Below, one piece after another: positions 45,028-55,239 of a DNA stretch of 64,000 nucleotides (positions are counted from its first letter, which is position 1; the number at the start of each line of letters is the position of its first letter). The notes beneath the pieces were generated by a model. The model was given only the letters and a program-made list of their open reading frames with translations, did not search any database and was not told the origin of the DNA. The translations under genes and the position numbers were made by a program. The DNA is from Heliopora coerulea. Its lineage: Eukaryota; Cnidaria; Anthozoa; Scleralcyonacea; Helioporidae. The stretch covers positions 1,011,001 to 1,075,000 of the forward strand of contig JASJOG010000079.1 in assembly GCA_030142905.1 (NCBI GenBank), read 5' to 3'.

Positions 45028-45339
45028 TGCGAGTGTAGTTCTCCCTACGTAGGTAGAACAACTCAACGGTTAAGTGAAAGGATCAATTAACATGTGCCAA
45101 GTGTTATACCAAACAATACCATACCGTTAAGAAATCAAACGAAAAGGCAATGTACCTCTGCTTAAACGATTAATTGTGACTCGGCAATCGGTCAACACTT
45201 TTTGTCAAACAGATTTGCGAATAAGTATTCAGACTCCAAATTTAGCATCCTGGCAAAGTGCCGCTCAACATTCTTCCTAAAGATTATGCAATCTTTGTAT
45301 ATTGGCGTTGATTTGATGTTTAATCCCTCCTACGTGTGA
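45028..45339 (+). pseudogene. Penelope-like GIY-YIG endonuclease fragment
   Basis: The plus strand reads CECSSPYVGRTTQRLSERIN, a stop, HVP, then after frameshifts NCDSAIGQHFLSNRFANKYS and FSILAKCRSTFFLKIMQSLY, ending PSYV and TGA at 45337-45339. The Cys-x-Cys before YVG, the RTxQRLxxRI helix and the later CDSAIGQHL and FSILAxxRS blocks match a Penelope-like endonuclease type common in cnidarians and fish (from memory of the family pattern). It is followed by a hammerhead-like motif and then the MVK leader, as expected for the junction between tandem copies. Confidence 0.75.
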
Positions 45340-45411
45340 TGACATCATTGCCTTTACATCAGATGTAAATATAAGCTGATAACTCATTTCTCAATAGTTA
45401 GCAGACGTTCG

Positions 45412-45625
45412 CACCTGAAGAGTGGTTTGCCGAAATGCATAGTACTTCTTCTTAGCTTTTACTTTCTCTCTGTGTGTTTGTTCTTCTAGTTCTTTTCAGA
45501 GCTGTCTTGTATAACCATTCACCATGGTTAAGACGTTTTTCGAAGCGATACTAAAATATTTAATTTCTTTCCAAAAAAGTGGGGCCTAAAATCCCCAGTT
45601 CCCCCCTCGCCAAGCCTCCGAGGCC
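45412..45625 (+). repeat. Interspersed leader repeat, copy 2 (MVK leader) with hammerhead-like motif
   Basis: CTGAAGA at 45415-45421 with a downstream CCGAAATGC forms a weak hammerhead-like core. About 100 bases later a short ORF starts MVKTFFEAILKYLISFQKSG (stop after about 21 residues). The part from 45455 matches 1-165. Confidence 0.6.
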
Positions 45626-45666
45626 CCTCTTTCTTCATATATATATTTCTAATAATATTTCATACT

Positions 45667-45791
45667 CTGATAATGTTGCGAGATTCGACGAAACGTTAGT
45701 TAGTTTAATAAATCCTTTACGGTATTCAATGGCTCTTTTTTGTGTTTTTTGTTGGGCATTAATATTTGTACTAAGATTAATCGTACCCTAG
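45667..45791 (+). repeat. Penelope leader: hammerhead-like motif and short ORF
   Basis: CTGATAA, an extra T, GTTG pairing with CGAC, GAAACGTTAG (45667-45698), then an ORF at 45729 starting MALFCVFCWALIFVLRLIVP. Same arrangement as 44233-44485 (minus). Confidence 0.6.
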
Positions 45792-45817
45792 TTAAAAGAT
45801 TTTAACATCGGTCACCC

Positions 45818-45820
<3 letters not shown>

Positions 45821-45857
<37 letters not shown>

Positions 45858-45992
45858 GTGTATGTGTGTGTGTGTGTGTATACAATAGATCTGATGATCG
45901 CCTTTGAACGTGAAATTCAAGTTACATTTATTGTAAACAGGTTTATGTTTTATCAAGTTTTTATCTGCATGTTATAGTCTTTAACTTTACAC

Positions 45993-46059
<67 letters not shown>

Positions 46060-46186
46060 GTGTGTGTGTGTGTGTGTACTATAGATCTGATGATCGCCTT
46101 TGAACGTGAAATTCGAGTTACATTCATTGTAAATAGGTTTATGTTTTATCAAGTTTTTATCTGCATGTTATAGTCTTTAACTTTAT

Positions 46187-46236
<50 letters not shown>
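45821..46236 (+). repeat. Microsatellites with a 196-base tandem unit
   Basis: (TA)n and (TG)n tracts alternate with two copies of a unit containing GATCTGATGATCGCCTTTGA, ACGTGAAATTC and TTTTATCAAGTTTTTATCTG (starting at about 45891 and 46087). Each unit has a CTGATGA and a GTGAAATTC in hammerhead-like spacing, but the stem is imperfect. Confidence 0.85.
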
Positions 46237-46240
<4 letters not shown>

Positions 46241-47170
46241 ATAAGACATTCAAAGAAACCAGCTGTCTTCCAGGGTGCAAACATTTATTAAATCACCAGC
46301 ATGATTTTCGTTAATGTGCCTACAGTTAATGAGGCAATATTCGACGAACATCTTAAGGATCATGAAGAAGACATTAGTGGTTAAAGATTTTATTTATAAA
46401 GAAAACCATATTAACGTTCTTTGATGGGCATTTAAATTAATATTTTGCACCTCGCTTTGTGATTTGATTCAAAAGAATTTTAACACAAGTACGAGACTGG
46501 AAAGTCCAATTTAAATGTTCATGAAAGAATATCCAATTTGTGTGATTTTTGAATAAGATCTATCATGTCCTTTGCTTTGAAAGGGATAGGCGCGGAAGAG
46601 GGATTATCATTTATATTTGGAAGAACCAGTTATGTAACTACAAGGGTGGCCTGAGGGTCTCCGACTCCTGATAAAAATCACTGGGTGACTTCCAGGAGTT
46701 ACCCCAAATGATTAGAGTAAAGTAATAATCAAGCTTTATAAAGCTGGACACTTCCACAATTACAGGTGTAGAAGGTATCATAATTAAAGGTTTGAGTGAC
46801 ACTTCCTAAAATCAGTGCTAGATGGTGTCCTCCGAAATTTTAATAAATCCCCATCAGTCCCTTCCCCCTCCACTATAAATGTCCTAGTTATGCTAAAGGG
46901 GAAAATATATACGAGAAATAGAAAGGTAATGAAGTACTTTGTCCTGGAAACAATCTGATTTAATACTACAAAACTTAAAAGTAAACTATACCTCATTTTA
47001 ATGTAGAATTGATCTCCTGACTCAAATTCATTATCGTTTGACTCAAAAACTTCTTAAAATTAGCTGATAGCAAAAATAAATCCTTTACCATGAATTGAGA
47101 TCTCAACCGAAAACGACAAAAAATTAAGGAATAAAGAATAAAAAAGGGAATATAACAAACTACGATTTCA
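46237..47170. other. Spacer
   Basis: No supported feature; minus-strand frames at 46784-47181 have no domain. Confidence 0.4.
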
Positions 47171-47174
47171 GCAA

Positions 47175-47538
47175 TTCCCAAATCACAGATTTAATTGATC
47201 GTATTCTTACCAAAGTAGAAGATTTGTAATCATAGATACTACGATGAAAGTTTTTGGAATAAGTAATAAAAATTTCGTGTTAAACGAAAAAATGTGAAGA
47301 GCAGACGACAACAACCTACAATCCAAATGTGGTATGGGAGATCTGGATAACTTTATTATTGGCAATCGCAAATTTCCATGCTCCCATTAGACCTAAAAAG
47401 AAAAAATGTAAGTACAAGTCATGGCTTACTGATGAAATTTTAGATATAGAATACCACGTGACTACCTATCAAAAAACGGTGTGGGCCTTTGCTCTTGAAC
47501 TTGTAATGATGCATACAAGATCTGCTGAAATAATGTAA
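47175..47538 (+). pseudogene. CR1/L2-type LINE fragment
   Basis: NSQITDLIDRILTKVEDL at about 47172 resembles the endonuclease C-terminal block, and IANFHAPIRPKKKKCKYKSW with WLTDEILDIEYHVTTYQKT (47360-47470) matches the linker that precedes RT in CR1/L2-type LINEs (HAPIR, K-rich, PWLT). It ends at 47538 without RT. The region between these blocks is not readable in one frame. Confidence 0.45.
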
Positions 47539-47539
47539 A

Positions 47540-48555
47540 CGAACTTAACCTAGTTATTGTAATTAATTAACAGATTGTTCAAGAGCGTAACATATGTAAC
47601 TTAATAAAACTTTAAAATATTAGCTATAATTTTAATAATAATTAACATGTCTTGAATTTCTCAATTCATAGTATTGTATTTTGCTTTTGTAGTTTGTGAA
47701 ATGACTTTTTACGTCTCACAAGAACTGCTTTCGAAACATGCTTTTATTTATTTATTTATTTATTTTTTAATCAAGCTTCCAGTATACAGTTAATTAGTCA
47801 ACTTTTACTAACTATTCATAAAAGAGAAAAAAGCCTTTTATGAACCTTAATCATAATTTGTATACATAAAACACGTGAGCTTCATATGTGGTTGTGAAAT
47901 TTAGTGGTGGAGCTGTGGCTTGGCTTCTCTGATATCACGCTGTCGGTTGATTATTAATTTTAGACATAGACAAGACCTCACTGAGCCAAAAAGTAATCCA
48001 AGTTGGATCTGATATATAAGTATTTTTCTCGTACATTTTAATATACTCTCAATGGTTATAGTAACCACCACAGAGTGCGAGAGACACAGATGACCTTCTA
48101 TCCGGAGGTGGAGTGCGGTGGAAAACGTCCGAACGTGGTTTTATAGCCAAAATGTAATTTTTATTACTTTATATTTTCTGGCGATAAGTCATCTAAATAT
48201 TGTTTCAAATGCAATAGGAGAGACTTTCAGGTGACCTTCAATGAGCTAATTCAGATAGTTTAGAGGCACGTTAAAGGTGAAAAACCTGAATTAGTTTCAC
48301 GTTGACCTTGGCTTTTTACGTAAGAGTATTTGGAAACGTTGAGCATAGGAAGAAGTTTTATGAAAGGTTGTGGAAGATAACAAATTTAACTATTCATATT
48401 TAATTCCCTCGGTCATTAAAAATTCAGAAATACGAAACTTATTATGCTTATACAACTTGGTCTTTGGCAACTTAATTTTATGTGTTGTTTCTCAATTGAA
48501 ACGAAAAAATTCAAATGACTATTTCGTTCTGGATTTATTGAAGTTGGTGATTAAT
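47540..48555. other. Spacer
   Basis: Low-complexity ATTT repeats near 47740; otherwise nothing recognised. Confidence 0.4.
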
Positions 48556-48556
48556 G

Positions 48557-49056
48557 GCGGCGGTCTTGAGGTTATACACTATCTAAAAGATAGAAAAAAA
48601 GCTTCTCGACGTTTCGAGCTAAGGGCCATCGTCAGGAGATTAGTAGCATGGAATACAAAAACACGTGGGCTTTTATAGTAACACTAAAAAAGTGTGTCAC
48701 GTGACAAAAATGAACCAATAGAATGAATGTGGTCAAAACAAACACAAAACAATGAAAGGGAAAAACACATGACAAATTATATGTGAAACTGGAGAGCAAA
48801 AAAGGCGAAAAATACCGCGTGGATAGAAAATAATAATGTGCAAGAGCAAAGGAAGGTGAGATGATGAAATGCTATCCCACATTATTATTCTATTGGTTCA
48901 TTTTTGTCACATGACACGCTTTTTTAGTTTTACTATAAAAGCCCACGTGTTTTTGTATTCCATGCTACTAATCTCCTGACGAAGGGCCTTCGCTCAAAAC
49001 GTCGAGAAGCTTTTTTTCTATCTTTTAGATAGTGTATAACCTCAAGAACGCCGCTG
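48557..49056. repeat. Inverted repeat pair with hammerhead-like motifs
   Basis: Arms 48557-48734 and 48886-49056 are inverted copies separated by about 150 bases. Each arm, read in the direction of the motif, has TCCTGACGA, an extra base, a short GGGC/GCTC-type stem, C(G/A)AAACGTCGAGAAGC, and then CTATCTTTTAGATAG. The right motif is at 48976-49003 (plus), the left at 48635-48608 (minus). The arrangement matches the inverted Penelope pairs elsewhere in the window. Confidence 0.75.
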
Positions 49057-49203
49057 TTTTATCGAAGCTATCTACAATGGACAACCGCACCTTGGTGATT
49101 AATGTCTTTAATCATTCAATTTTTTTTTAAATGTAAGAAAAAAGACATGCTGTCGAAAATAAAGAAATAGAATTTCTTAGTGACGTCATTTGTGAACCTT
49201 CAG

Positions 49204-49482
49204 GGGGGCTGGTGGCACAGTGGTAGACCACGTGTCTCACCACTGTAACTAGGGTTCAATTCTGGCTCCATGCAGTTATCTAATTAAAATTACCTTGGTC
49301 ACATGTGAGAAGAGTGTTGTCCAGTTTGACTCTACCAAGCATTGCAGATTTTCTCCGGGTATTCCGGTTTCCTCAGGTAGTAACACTAGGCCCATGAGGT
49401 GTGGCCCTTACTGGACCTTTTCGAAGAACAGCTCATGTAGCTGATAAGGTTATCCAGTATAAATAAACGCACTTAACATCTA
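49204..49482 (+). mobile_element. tRNA-derived SINE
   Basis: Head: GGTGGCACAGTGGTAGACCA (box A region) and AGGGTTCAATTCTGGC (box B). Body: GCAGATTTTCTCCGGGTATTC, CGGTTTCCTCAGG. Tail: GTTATCCAGTATAAATAAAC. The TCTCCGGGTACTCCGGTTTCC-type core is typical of a widespread metazoan SINE type. Confidence 0.75.
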
Positions 49483-50280
49483 CCAGAAGACATAGAAAGA
49501 GAAAAATTTCCATGTCTTAAAACTTAAGTGAGTATGGAAGCAGTGTATGTTTATCTGACTCCAAAGTAAATAACATATTTCCTTTAGCTCTCCACAAGGG
49601 CTAAAAGATGAGGGGTACAATTAGACTTTGCCATTTGAAAGGGAAGTAATAAATCTCCTCGGGATGTCCATAGGGAAAGGAGGATTCGTTTGCTGTAATT
49701 GAAGTAGTCTATACTGCAATACATTGTCAGTCAACAATTTTATTTATTTTAGGATTATTTTTTGTCCTATAATGCAATATTTAAGCAGTCTGTACAGCAA
49801 TACAGTAATTGGTCATTCATACGCACGTTTTGATTAGAAAAAGAAAAGACGTTTCATGTTAGGTACCAGAAATACCATTGTCAGCACCTTTCCTTTTGGA
49901 GATCAGTATACCAAGATTGTTTATAGATCTTTTCATATTCCCTTATTGAGGTGTGTTCTGTGTTTAGTTATAATCAAATTAAAATAAACTTTGATTCAGA
50001 GACCCCTCAAGGTTGAAACTCTACCTGAGAGATTAGCTAAGTGGGACCTTAATAAATTTAGTGTGTAATTACTATTATCTAAGTTTGTTGGTTGGAAACA
50101 TTTCTATTTTAGTGAGCAATTTTAATCATAAATAATAAAATAAAAAGTATGGTAAGATTATTATCATGTAGAGTATGCCTTTTTTAATTGATTCATTTTT
50201 TCCATTTGAAGGAAAAAGTAGCCAATCTTGAAAAAAATGGTTGAAAATAAAGCTTTCGAGAAAATCATCGGACAAATGAT
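49483..50280. other. Spacer
   Basis: No supported feature. Confidence 0.4.
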
Positions 50281-50872
50281 TTACGGTGATTCATACTCTA
50301 AAACGTCTGATATCGTCTGATATCGTCCTAATGAAAGTGATCCTGAATCAAGGACTTCTGAGGTAAAATTGCAGATGAAAATCTCCCGAATAAAAAATCT
50401 TACATTAAGGAGAACTAAGTGACAAGTGAAGAAGACAATCACAAGATGCAAAGTCTGCAACTGATACAGGGTCTTGATCCGAGCATTCATTGTCGAAATT
50501 GAGAGAATGGGTCTTTTAACATTTGTGAAACTGTTAAAGATTATTCTCACCAAATGATCAGCGATTTGAATATGAATTTTTCCAGATGGAGTTTCTGTTG
50601 ATTAATGGCCAAGCTATTTAAATTTAAGAGGGGTTTTTTGGGTTTTGTTTTTTTTTTTGTTTTTTTTTATTTTTTTAGTCCAATGACAAAGCCTCTTTCT
50701 CCCGTTTTGTTTACAGTTCCCGTTAACAAGAACTGTTGCTGATTGCATTCACTTTCCTAATTATAATAACCACGGTTTGTAAATTTTGGAAAAATTACCA
50801 ATCTCAATCGAATTCTCAAGGGACGCAATGGAAGGGTGGGCGAGTGGTTGTTACATGCACGTATTTCTAGTG
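50281..50872 (+). repeat. Unknown ABC repeat: left A-B block
   Basis: Block A (AGATTATTCTCACCAAATGA near 50540) and block B (AATTATAATAACCACGGTTTG, then TTCTCAAGGGACGCAATGGA and TATTTCTAGTG) recur at 55240-55725 in the same orientation, and at 12500-12140 inverted. A poly-T tract (50637-50680) sits between A and B here. Confidence 0.6.
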
Positions 50873-51730
50873 TAATATTTAACCGGACAGAGTTCATGGT
50901 TAATTGCTTGAGAAGTGAAATAAAACACTCATCGTCCAGAAGACTTGTCCAAGCCGTAAAACTCTTTGGATGCACTCTTCGCTTTCCACACAAGGATTTC
51001 ATTGCCTTAATCAGAATCGTTTTCATTATGAAATGTCGCCCTACTGAAGACGTTGGGATGTATCTCTGGCTCGAAACAAATACGCAAGGCAAACAGCCAC
51101 AAGGTATCTCGCTGCAAAGCTACTTGTTTTTGGTCATCAAACTACCTTTTGGCGAAACATTTGTCCGCTTCAGTCTTTCTCACTACGCGGGTGGCTTGCG
51201 GATGATGACTTTTAACGTATTCAACCAGCAATGCTTCCATCAGGATTTTAAAATCTCTCAGGAAAGTTTAAAGCCGTCTTCTTTGTGTAAATTTACCGTT
51301 GAACCCTTTGTGTTGACGTGCCGATAAATGCTTAAGTTGAAAATACGTTAGAGTTACAGATTTGTACGCCATTTTTCTTTTTCACAGAGGTTTTACCGTA
51401 GAAAAAGTACGCATTTTACTTCCCTCTTCTCAATCGTCTTTCAACAGAACTTGCGCAAGGTTTGCTTGTCATATTTTGTTGTATGTTTTGTATTTTCCGA
51501 TTTTTGGTCAGCAATAAAAATGCAGAATTCGTTCATGTTTTTTTGTTTATATCGTCGGTTTCGCAGTTCTTTTCATCTTCGTCACCGAAGCCTTGTACCC
51601 CGGGATGAATACTTAGCATAAATTTTTATCAAAGCACATGTTAGACATTTGTAACCAACTTTGGAATAATGTAGAATTTATCAATTTTTTAAGTAAAAAA
51701 AATATATATATAAAAATAATATTCAATCAT
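50873..51730 (+). repeat. Unknown ABC repeat: C block
   Basis: Matches the minus strand of 13345-12540 over its length. The long open frame here (50836-51327) is not conserved in the other copy on either strand, so I do not call a gene. The RTE-type LINE is inserted right after it. Confidence 0.65.
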
Positions 51731-51934
51731 GAACTGTCCCTAATTAAGGTAGCGGGTAGTAATTGCAAGTTTACTACTTGCAATTGTCGACCCTGCCTAC
51801 GCGAGACCCGAGTTCAACCGGCTCTGCTTGATAGCACTCGGTATGGGTCCCTACTCAGGGTGAAGAGTTGCCTGCTGCCTTGTAGATAATGCCTTTTTAG
51901 GCAAAGGCTAAGGGTCCTCTTCTGAAAGAAAAGG

Positions 51935-53011
51935 TTGGCGCCAGGAAAGGCATCCGGCCATAAAATCTCAAGCCTCAAAAGTACTCAACATGGCAGTCAA
52001 GAAACATGGGCATGGTACAGCTCGAAGTATCACGTGGGGGTCTCCATCTCCCTCGTTAAAACTCGAGATGGGGAACCCGCGAGAAGCATGCGTGGGGGAA
52101 ACCCTATGGATGAAGGCAACACGCCTGTTGTACTACGTGGACCTCGGCTCATAGGGTTTGGCTCGTGGAATGTAGGGAGCATGGCAGGACAATCAAGTGA
52201 AGTGGTGGAGGTGTTGGGAAGGCGGAGAGTTGATGTATGCTGTGTGCCGGAGACACGGTGGGAGGGTGGAAGCACAAAGGTGGTGAGAGGAAAGAGTGCA
52301 CGGTACAAGTTTCTGTGGCAAGGATGTGCTGAAGAGATTCATGGTGTTGGACTGTTAGTGTCAAAGGAGTTTGTGGATAAGGTAGTTGAAGTGAAATGTA
52401 ACAGTCAACTTTTGATGATGGTTAAGCTGGTGATTGGGAAATGTCTGATGAATGTGATATCAGTTTATGCGCCACAGGTTGGACGAAGTCAGGTTGAGAA
52501 GGACATGTTCTGGAATGCTGTGTATGACTTAGTAGAAAGGCTGAAGAAGGAAGAGATGGTGGTTCTCGGTGGAGATTTGAATGGGCATGTTGGTAGAGAA
52601 AGTGATGGGTATGAAGGAGTACATGGAGGGTTTGGCTGTGGTATTAGAAATATGGAGGGTGAAACAATCTTGGAGTTTGGAGATGCAATGGATATGATTG
52701 CGTGTGGAACGCAATTTAAGAAGGATGACAACAAGATAGTGAGGTATTCGTCGGGTGGATCGAATATCGCGGTTGACTACCTGATGATACGTAAACAGGA
52801 TAGGAAATGTCTCTGGGATGCGAAAGCAATTCCTGGTGAAGAAGCAGTATTACAACACCATCTGACACTGGCCGATATGAAGGTATGGGGTGCTGTGAAA
52901 GCCCAAAGGAAGAAATTCCAACCGAGGAGAAAGGTGTGGAGGCTGAATGATGAAAATGTGCGAAGGCAATTCCAGGATAAACTGGTTCTGGGGGGAGGCA
53001 GAGGAGAGTGA
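51935..53011 (+). CDS. RTE-type LINE apurinic-like endonuclease domain
   Basis: A 358-residue frame carries the full endonuclease/exonuclease/phosphatase fold. Visible motifs: GFGSWNVGSM (catalytic Asn), VDVCCVPETRWEGG (Glu), SVYAPQVGRS, VVLGGDLNGHVGRESDGYEG (Asp and Asn), GGSNIAVDYLMIRK (Asp), and LQHHLTLADM (final His). All key residues seem present; the PETRW in place of the usual QETRW is a change next to the Glu. The start at 51935 is only the first ATG in frame; the domain begins near residue 68. A frameshift near 52990 moves the following linker (52947-53489 frame) out of phase. Related proteins were annotated in vertebrates as craniofacial development protein 2. It nicks target DNA during retrotransposition. 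Confidence 0.85.
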   Translation: MAPGKASGHKISSLKSTQHGSQETWAWYSSKYHVGVSISLVKTRDGEPARSMRGGNPMDEGNTPVVLRGPRLIGFGSWNVGSMAGQSSEVVEVLGRRRVDVCCVPETRWEGGSTKVVRGKSARYKFLWQGCAEEIHGVGLLVSKEFVDKVVEVKCNSQLLMMVKLVIGKCLMNVISVYAPQVGRSQVEKDMFWNAVYDLVERLKKEEMVVLGGDLNGHVGRESDGYEGVHGGFGCGIRNMEGETILEFGDAMDMIACGTQFKKDDNKIVRYSSGGSNIAVDYLMIRKQDRKCLWDAKAIPGEEAVLQHHLTLADMKVWGAVKAQRKKFQPRRKVWRLNDENVRRQFQDKLVLGGGRGE

Positions 53012-55175
53012 TGTAAATGTGGTATGGGACAAGGTAAGAGATCGTTTGTTGAATGCGGCAAGTGAGGCATGTGGATGGACAAAAGGACCACCAAGGCATG
53101 TGCAAACATGGTGGTGGAATGAAGAGGTTGAGAAGAAGGTGAACGAGAAGTCAAAGTTCAAGGCGTGGTGTCGGGCAAATGGTACTGCTGCAGAAAAGGC
53201 AGTGCTGAAGGAGTATGTATCAGCAAAGAAGATGGCAAAGAAAGCAGTGGCCCAGCAGTGGGAGAGAAAGAGATTAGGAAAAAAGCTCAACACAGAAGAA
53301 GAGCAGAAATCTGTGTGCAAGATAGCAAAGCAGATGGCGAAGGAAAGACAGGATATGGTTGGAGTGAACCGTCTGAAGGATGAGAGTGGAAATATAGTTG
53401 TGAAACCGGAGATGATAAAGAAGAGATGGAGGGAGTATATGGAGCAACTATTGAATGTAGAGAATGATTGGGATGGAATTGTAGAATGAGGGATAGTTGA
53501 AGGACCATGAGAGCTTATCACAGAGATGGAAGTAGAGAAGGCAATAGGGCAGATGAAAAGTAGGAAGGCAGGTGGTCCGACGGAATTGGTGGTTGAGATT
53601 ATCCGTGCAGCTGGTCAGGCAGGGATGAAGAAGATGAAGAAGATCTGCAATATGGTAGTGAACGAGGAAAAGATACCGAGAGACTGGGAGCTGAGTGCCC
53701 TTTTGCCCATTTACAGATGAAAGGTGACCCATTAGAGTGTGGGGCACATAGAGCAATAAAGCTGTTAGAACAAGGGTGAAGGTATTTGAGAGGGTTCTGG
53801 AGAAAAGTTTGAGAAAGAAAGTAAATATTAATGGCATCCAGTTTGAATTTATGACAAGGAAGGGGACGACAGACGGGATCTTTGTGGTATGACAGATGCA
53901 GGAGACGTTTCTGGCAAAAAAGAGACTATTGTGTTATACATTGGTGGATCGAAAGAAGGCATTTGATAGGATACCAAGAGAAGTGGTTAAGAGGGCATTA
54001 AGGAAGCTGGAGGTTGAGAATGGCTGGTGGAAGCAGTGACGATAATGTATAAGAAAGTGAGAACAATGCTGAAAACGAAACATGGAAACATTGAGGGGTA
54101 TGAGGTGAAGGTTGAGGCACATGAGGGATAGGTTCTGAGTCCATTACTGTTTGTGGTTGTGATGGAGGTGTTGATGCTAGACGTTAGAGAGGGCCTGCCA
54201 TGGGAGCTGTTATATGCTGACGACTTAGTTCTGATGGCTGCGAGCATTGAGGAACTTAAGGGGAAAGTGCTGCAGTGGAAAGAGTGCATGGAGGCGAAAG
54301 GGTTGAAGATGAACATTGGTAAAACAGAGGTAATGGTGTCAGGGAAGAATTGTGGTGATGTTGAAAGACTGGGGAAGTGGTCATGTACTGTATGTGGAAA
54401 GGGTGTTGGGAGCAATTCTATTAGATGGACAGGATGCAGTGGATGGGTACACAAGCGATACTAAGATGTGAAGGGCTCTGTGGATACAGACGAGGAAACG
54501 TTTCCGTGCAAGACATGTGAAAGAGCAAGTGATGAAGAGGATAGGAATGTGGAGGAGAGCTTGGATCTGGGAAATTGGGTTCACTTAGAGAATGTTGGAA
54601 AGTTTTGTTACCTGGGTGATATTCTGAATGGGGGTGGAGGAGCTAATTCTGCATCTGTGGCAAGTGTGAGTTGTGCGTTGAGAAAGTTTAAGGAGTTATT
54701 AGGGAACTTGAGAAGGAAGAAAGTATCATTTAAACTGAAGGGGAAGCTGTATGTGACATGTGTGAGGAGTGCTATGGGTATATGGAAGTGAAACGTGGGC
54801 TATGACGGCGGAGCAGAGTTGGAGATTGGAACGTACGGAGACGTGGATGGTGAGATGGATGTGTGGTGTATCGCTGAGGGATAGAGTGCCGAGTGCAGAA
54901 CTGAGGGAAAGAATGGGGATTGAGTCAGTGTCTGACGCTGTGAAACGGAATAGGTTAGGATGGTTGGGACATGTGCTGCGGAAGGGTGATGATGATTGGG
55001 TGAAAAAGATTATGCCATTTGATGTGCAAGGTAAAAGAGGACGGGGAAGGCCAAAGATGACATGAAGCCAAGTGGTGGAAAGGGACATAAGAGAGTGAGG
55101 ATTGAAAAGGGACGATGCGAATAATAGGGAGAGGTGGAGGAGACTGCAGTGTAGAGTCGCCGGCCAACTCCTGCG
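52991..55175 (+). pseudogene. RTE-type LINE reverse transcriptase and C-terminal region, broken
   Basis: After the linker (WWWNEEVEKKVNEKSKFKAW), RT blocks appear in several frames: KAIGQMKSRKAGGPTELVVE (about 53540), VDRKKAFDRIPREV (motif A, about 53945), LSPLLFVVVMEV (motif B region), and LLYADDLVLMAASIEELKGK (motif C, about 54210) with both Asp intact. A PHD-like finger follows (CTVCGKGVGSNSI), but two expected Cys are changed (RWTGC and HKRY). The C-terminus has NVGKFCYLGDILNGGGGANS, YGSETWAMTAEQSWRLERTE, and RLGWLGHVLRKGDDDWV. At least six shifts or stops make it non-functional. Confidence 0.85.
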
Positions 55176-55239
55176 TAAGCGGGGGAAAAGCGGTCGTAAA
55201 ACGACTGTTATTGTTTTGTTTTTTTGAGCTGTCCCTAAT

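Larger units (their letters stand above)
51731..55239 (+). mobile_element. RTE/BovB-type LINE, apparently full length, with target duplication
   Basis: CTGTCCCTAAT at 51734-51744 is repeated at 55229-55239; extending left, 13 of 14 bases match (GAACTG/GAGCTG). The element between (51745-55225, about 3.5 kb) starts with a 5' region containing GGCGCCAGGAAAGGCATCCG, encodes endonuclease then RT in the same direction, and ends with AGTCGCCGGCCAACTCCTGC and a GCGGGGGAAAAGCGG-type tail, as in RTE/BovB-like elements. The clade is assigned from the endonuclease resemblance to CFDP2-type proteins. Confidence 0.88.

Noticed and set aside
45412..45438. Full hammerhead ribozyme at the 3' end of the 45.0 kb GIY-YIG relic
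   Set aside because: CTGAAGA is present but stem II is poor and GAAAT replaces GAAAC; kept only as a weak hammerhead-like motif.
50836..51327. 163-residue open frame
   Set aside because: It lies in block C of an unknown repeat, and the homologous frame at 13171-12989 is not conserved beyond a few residues, on either strand.
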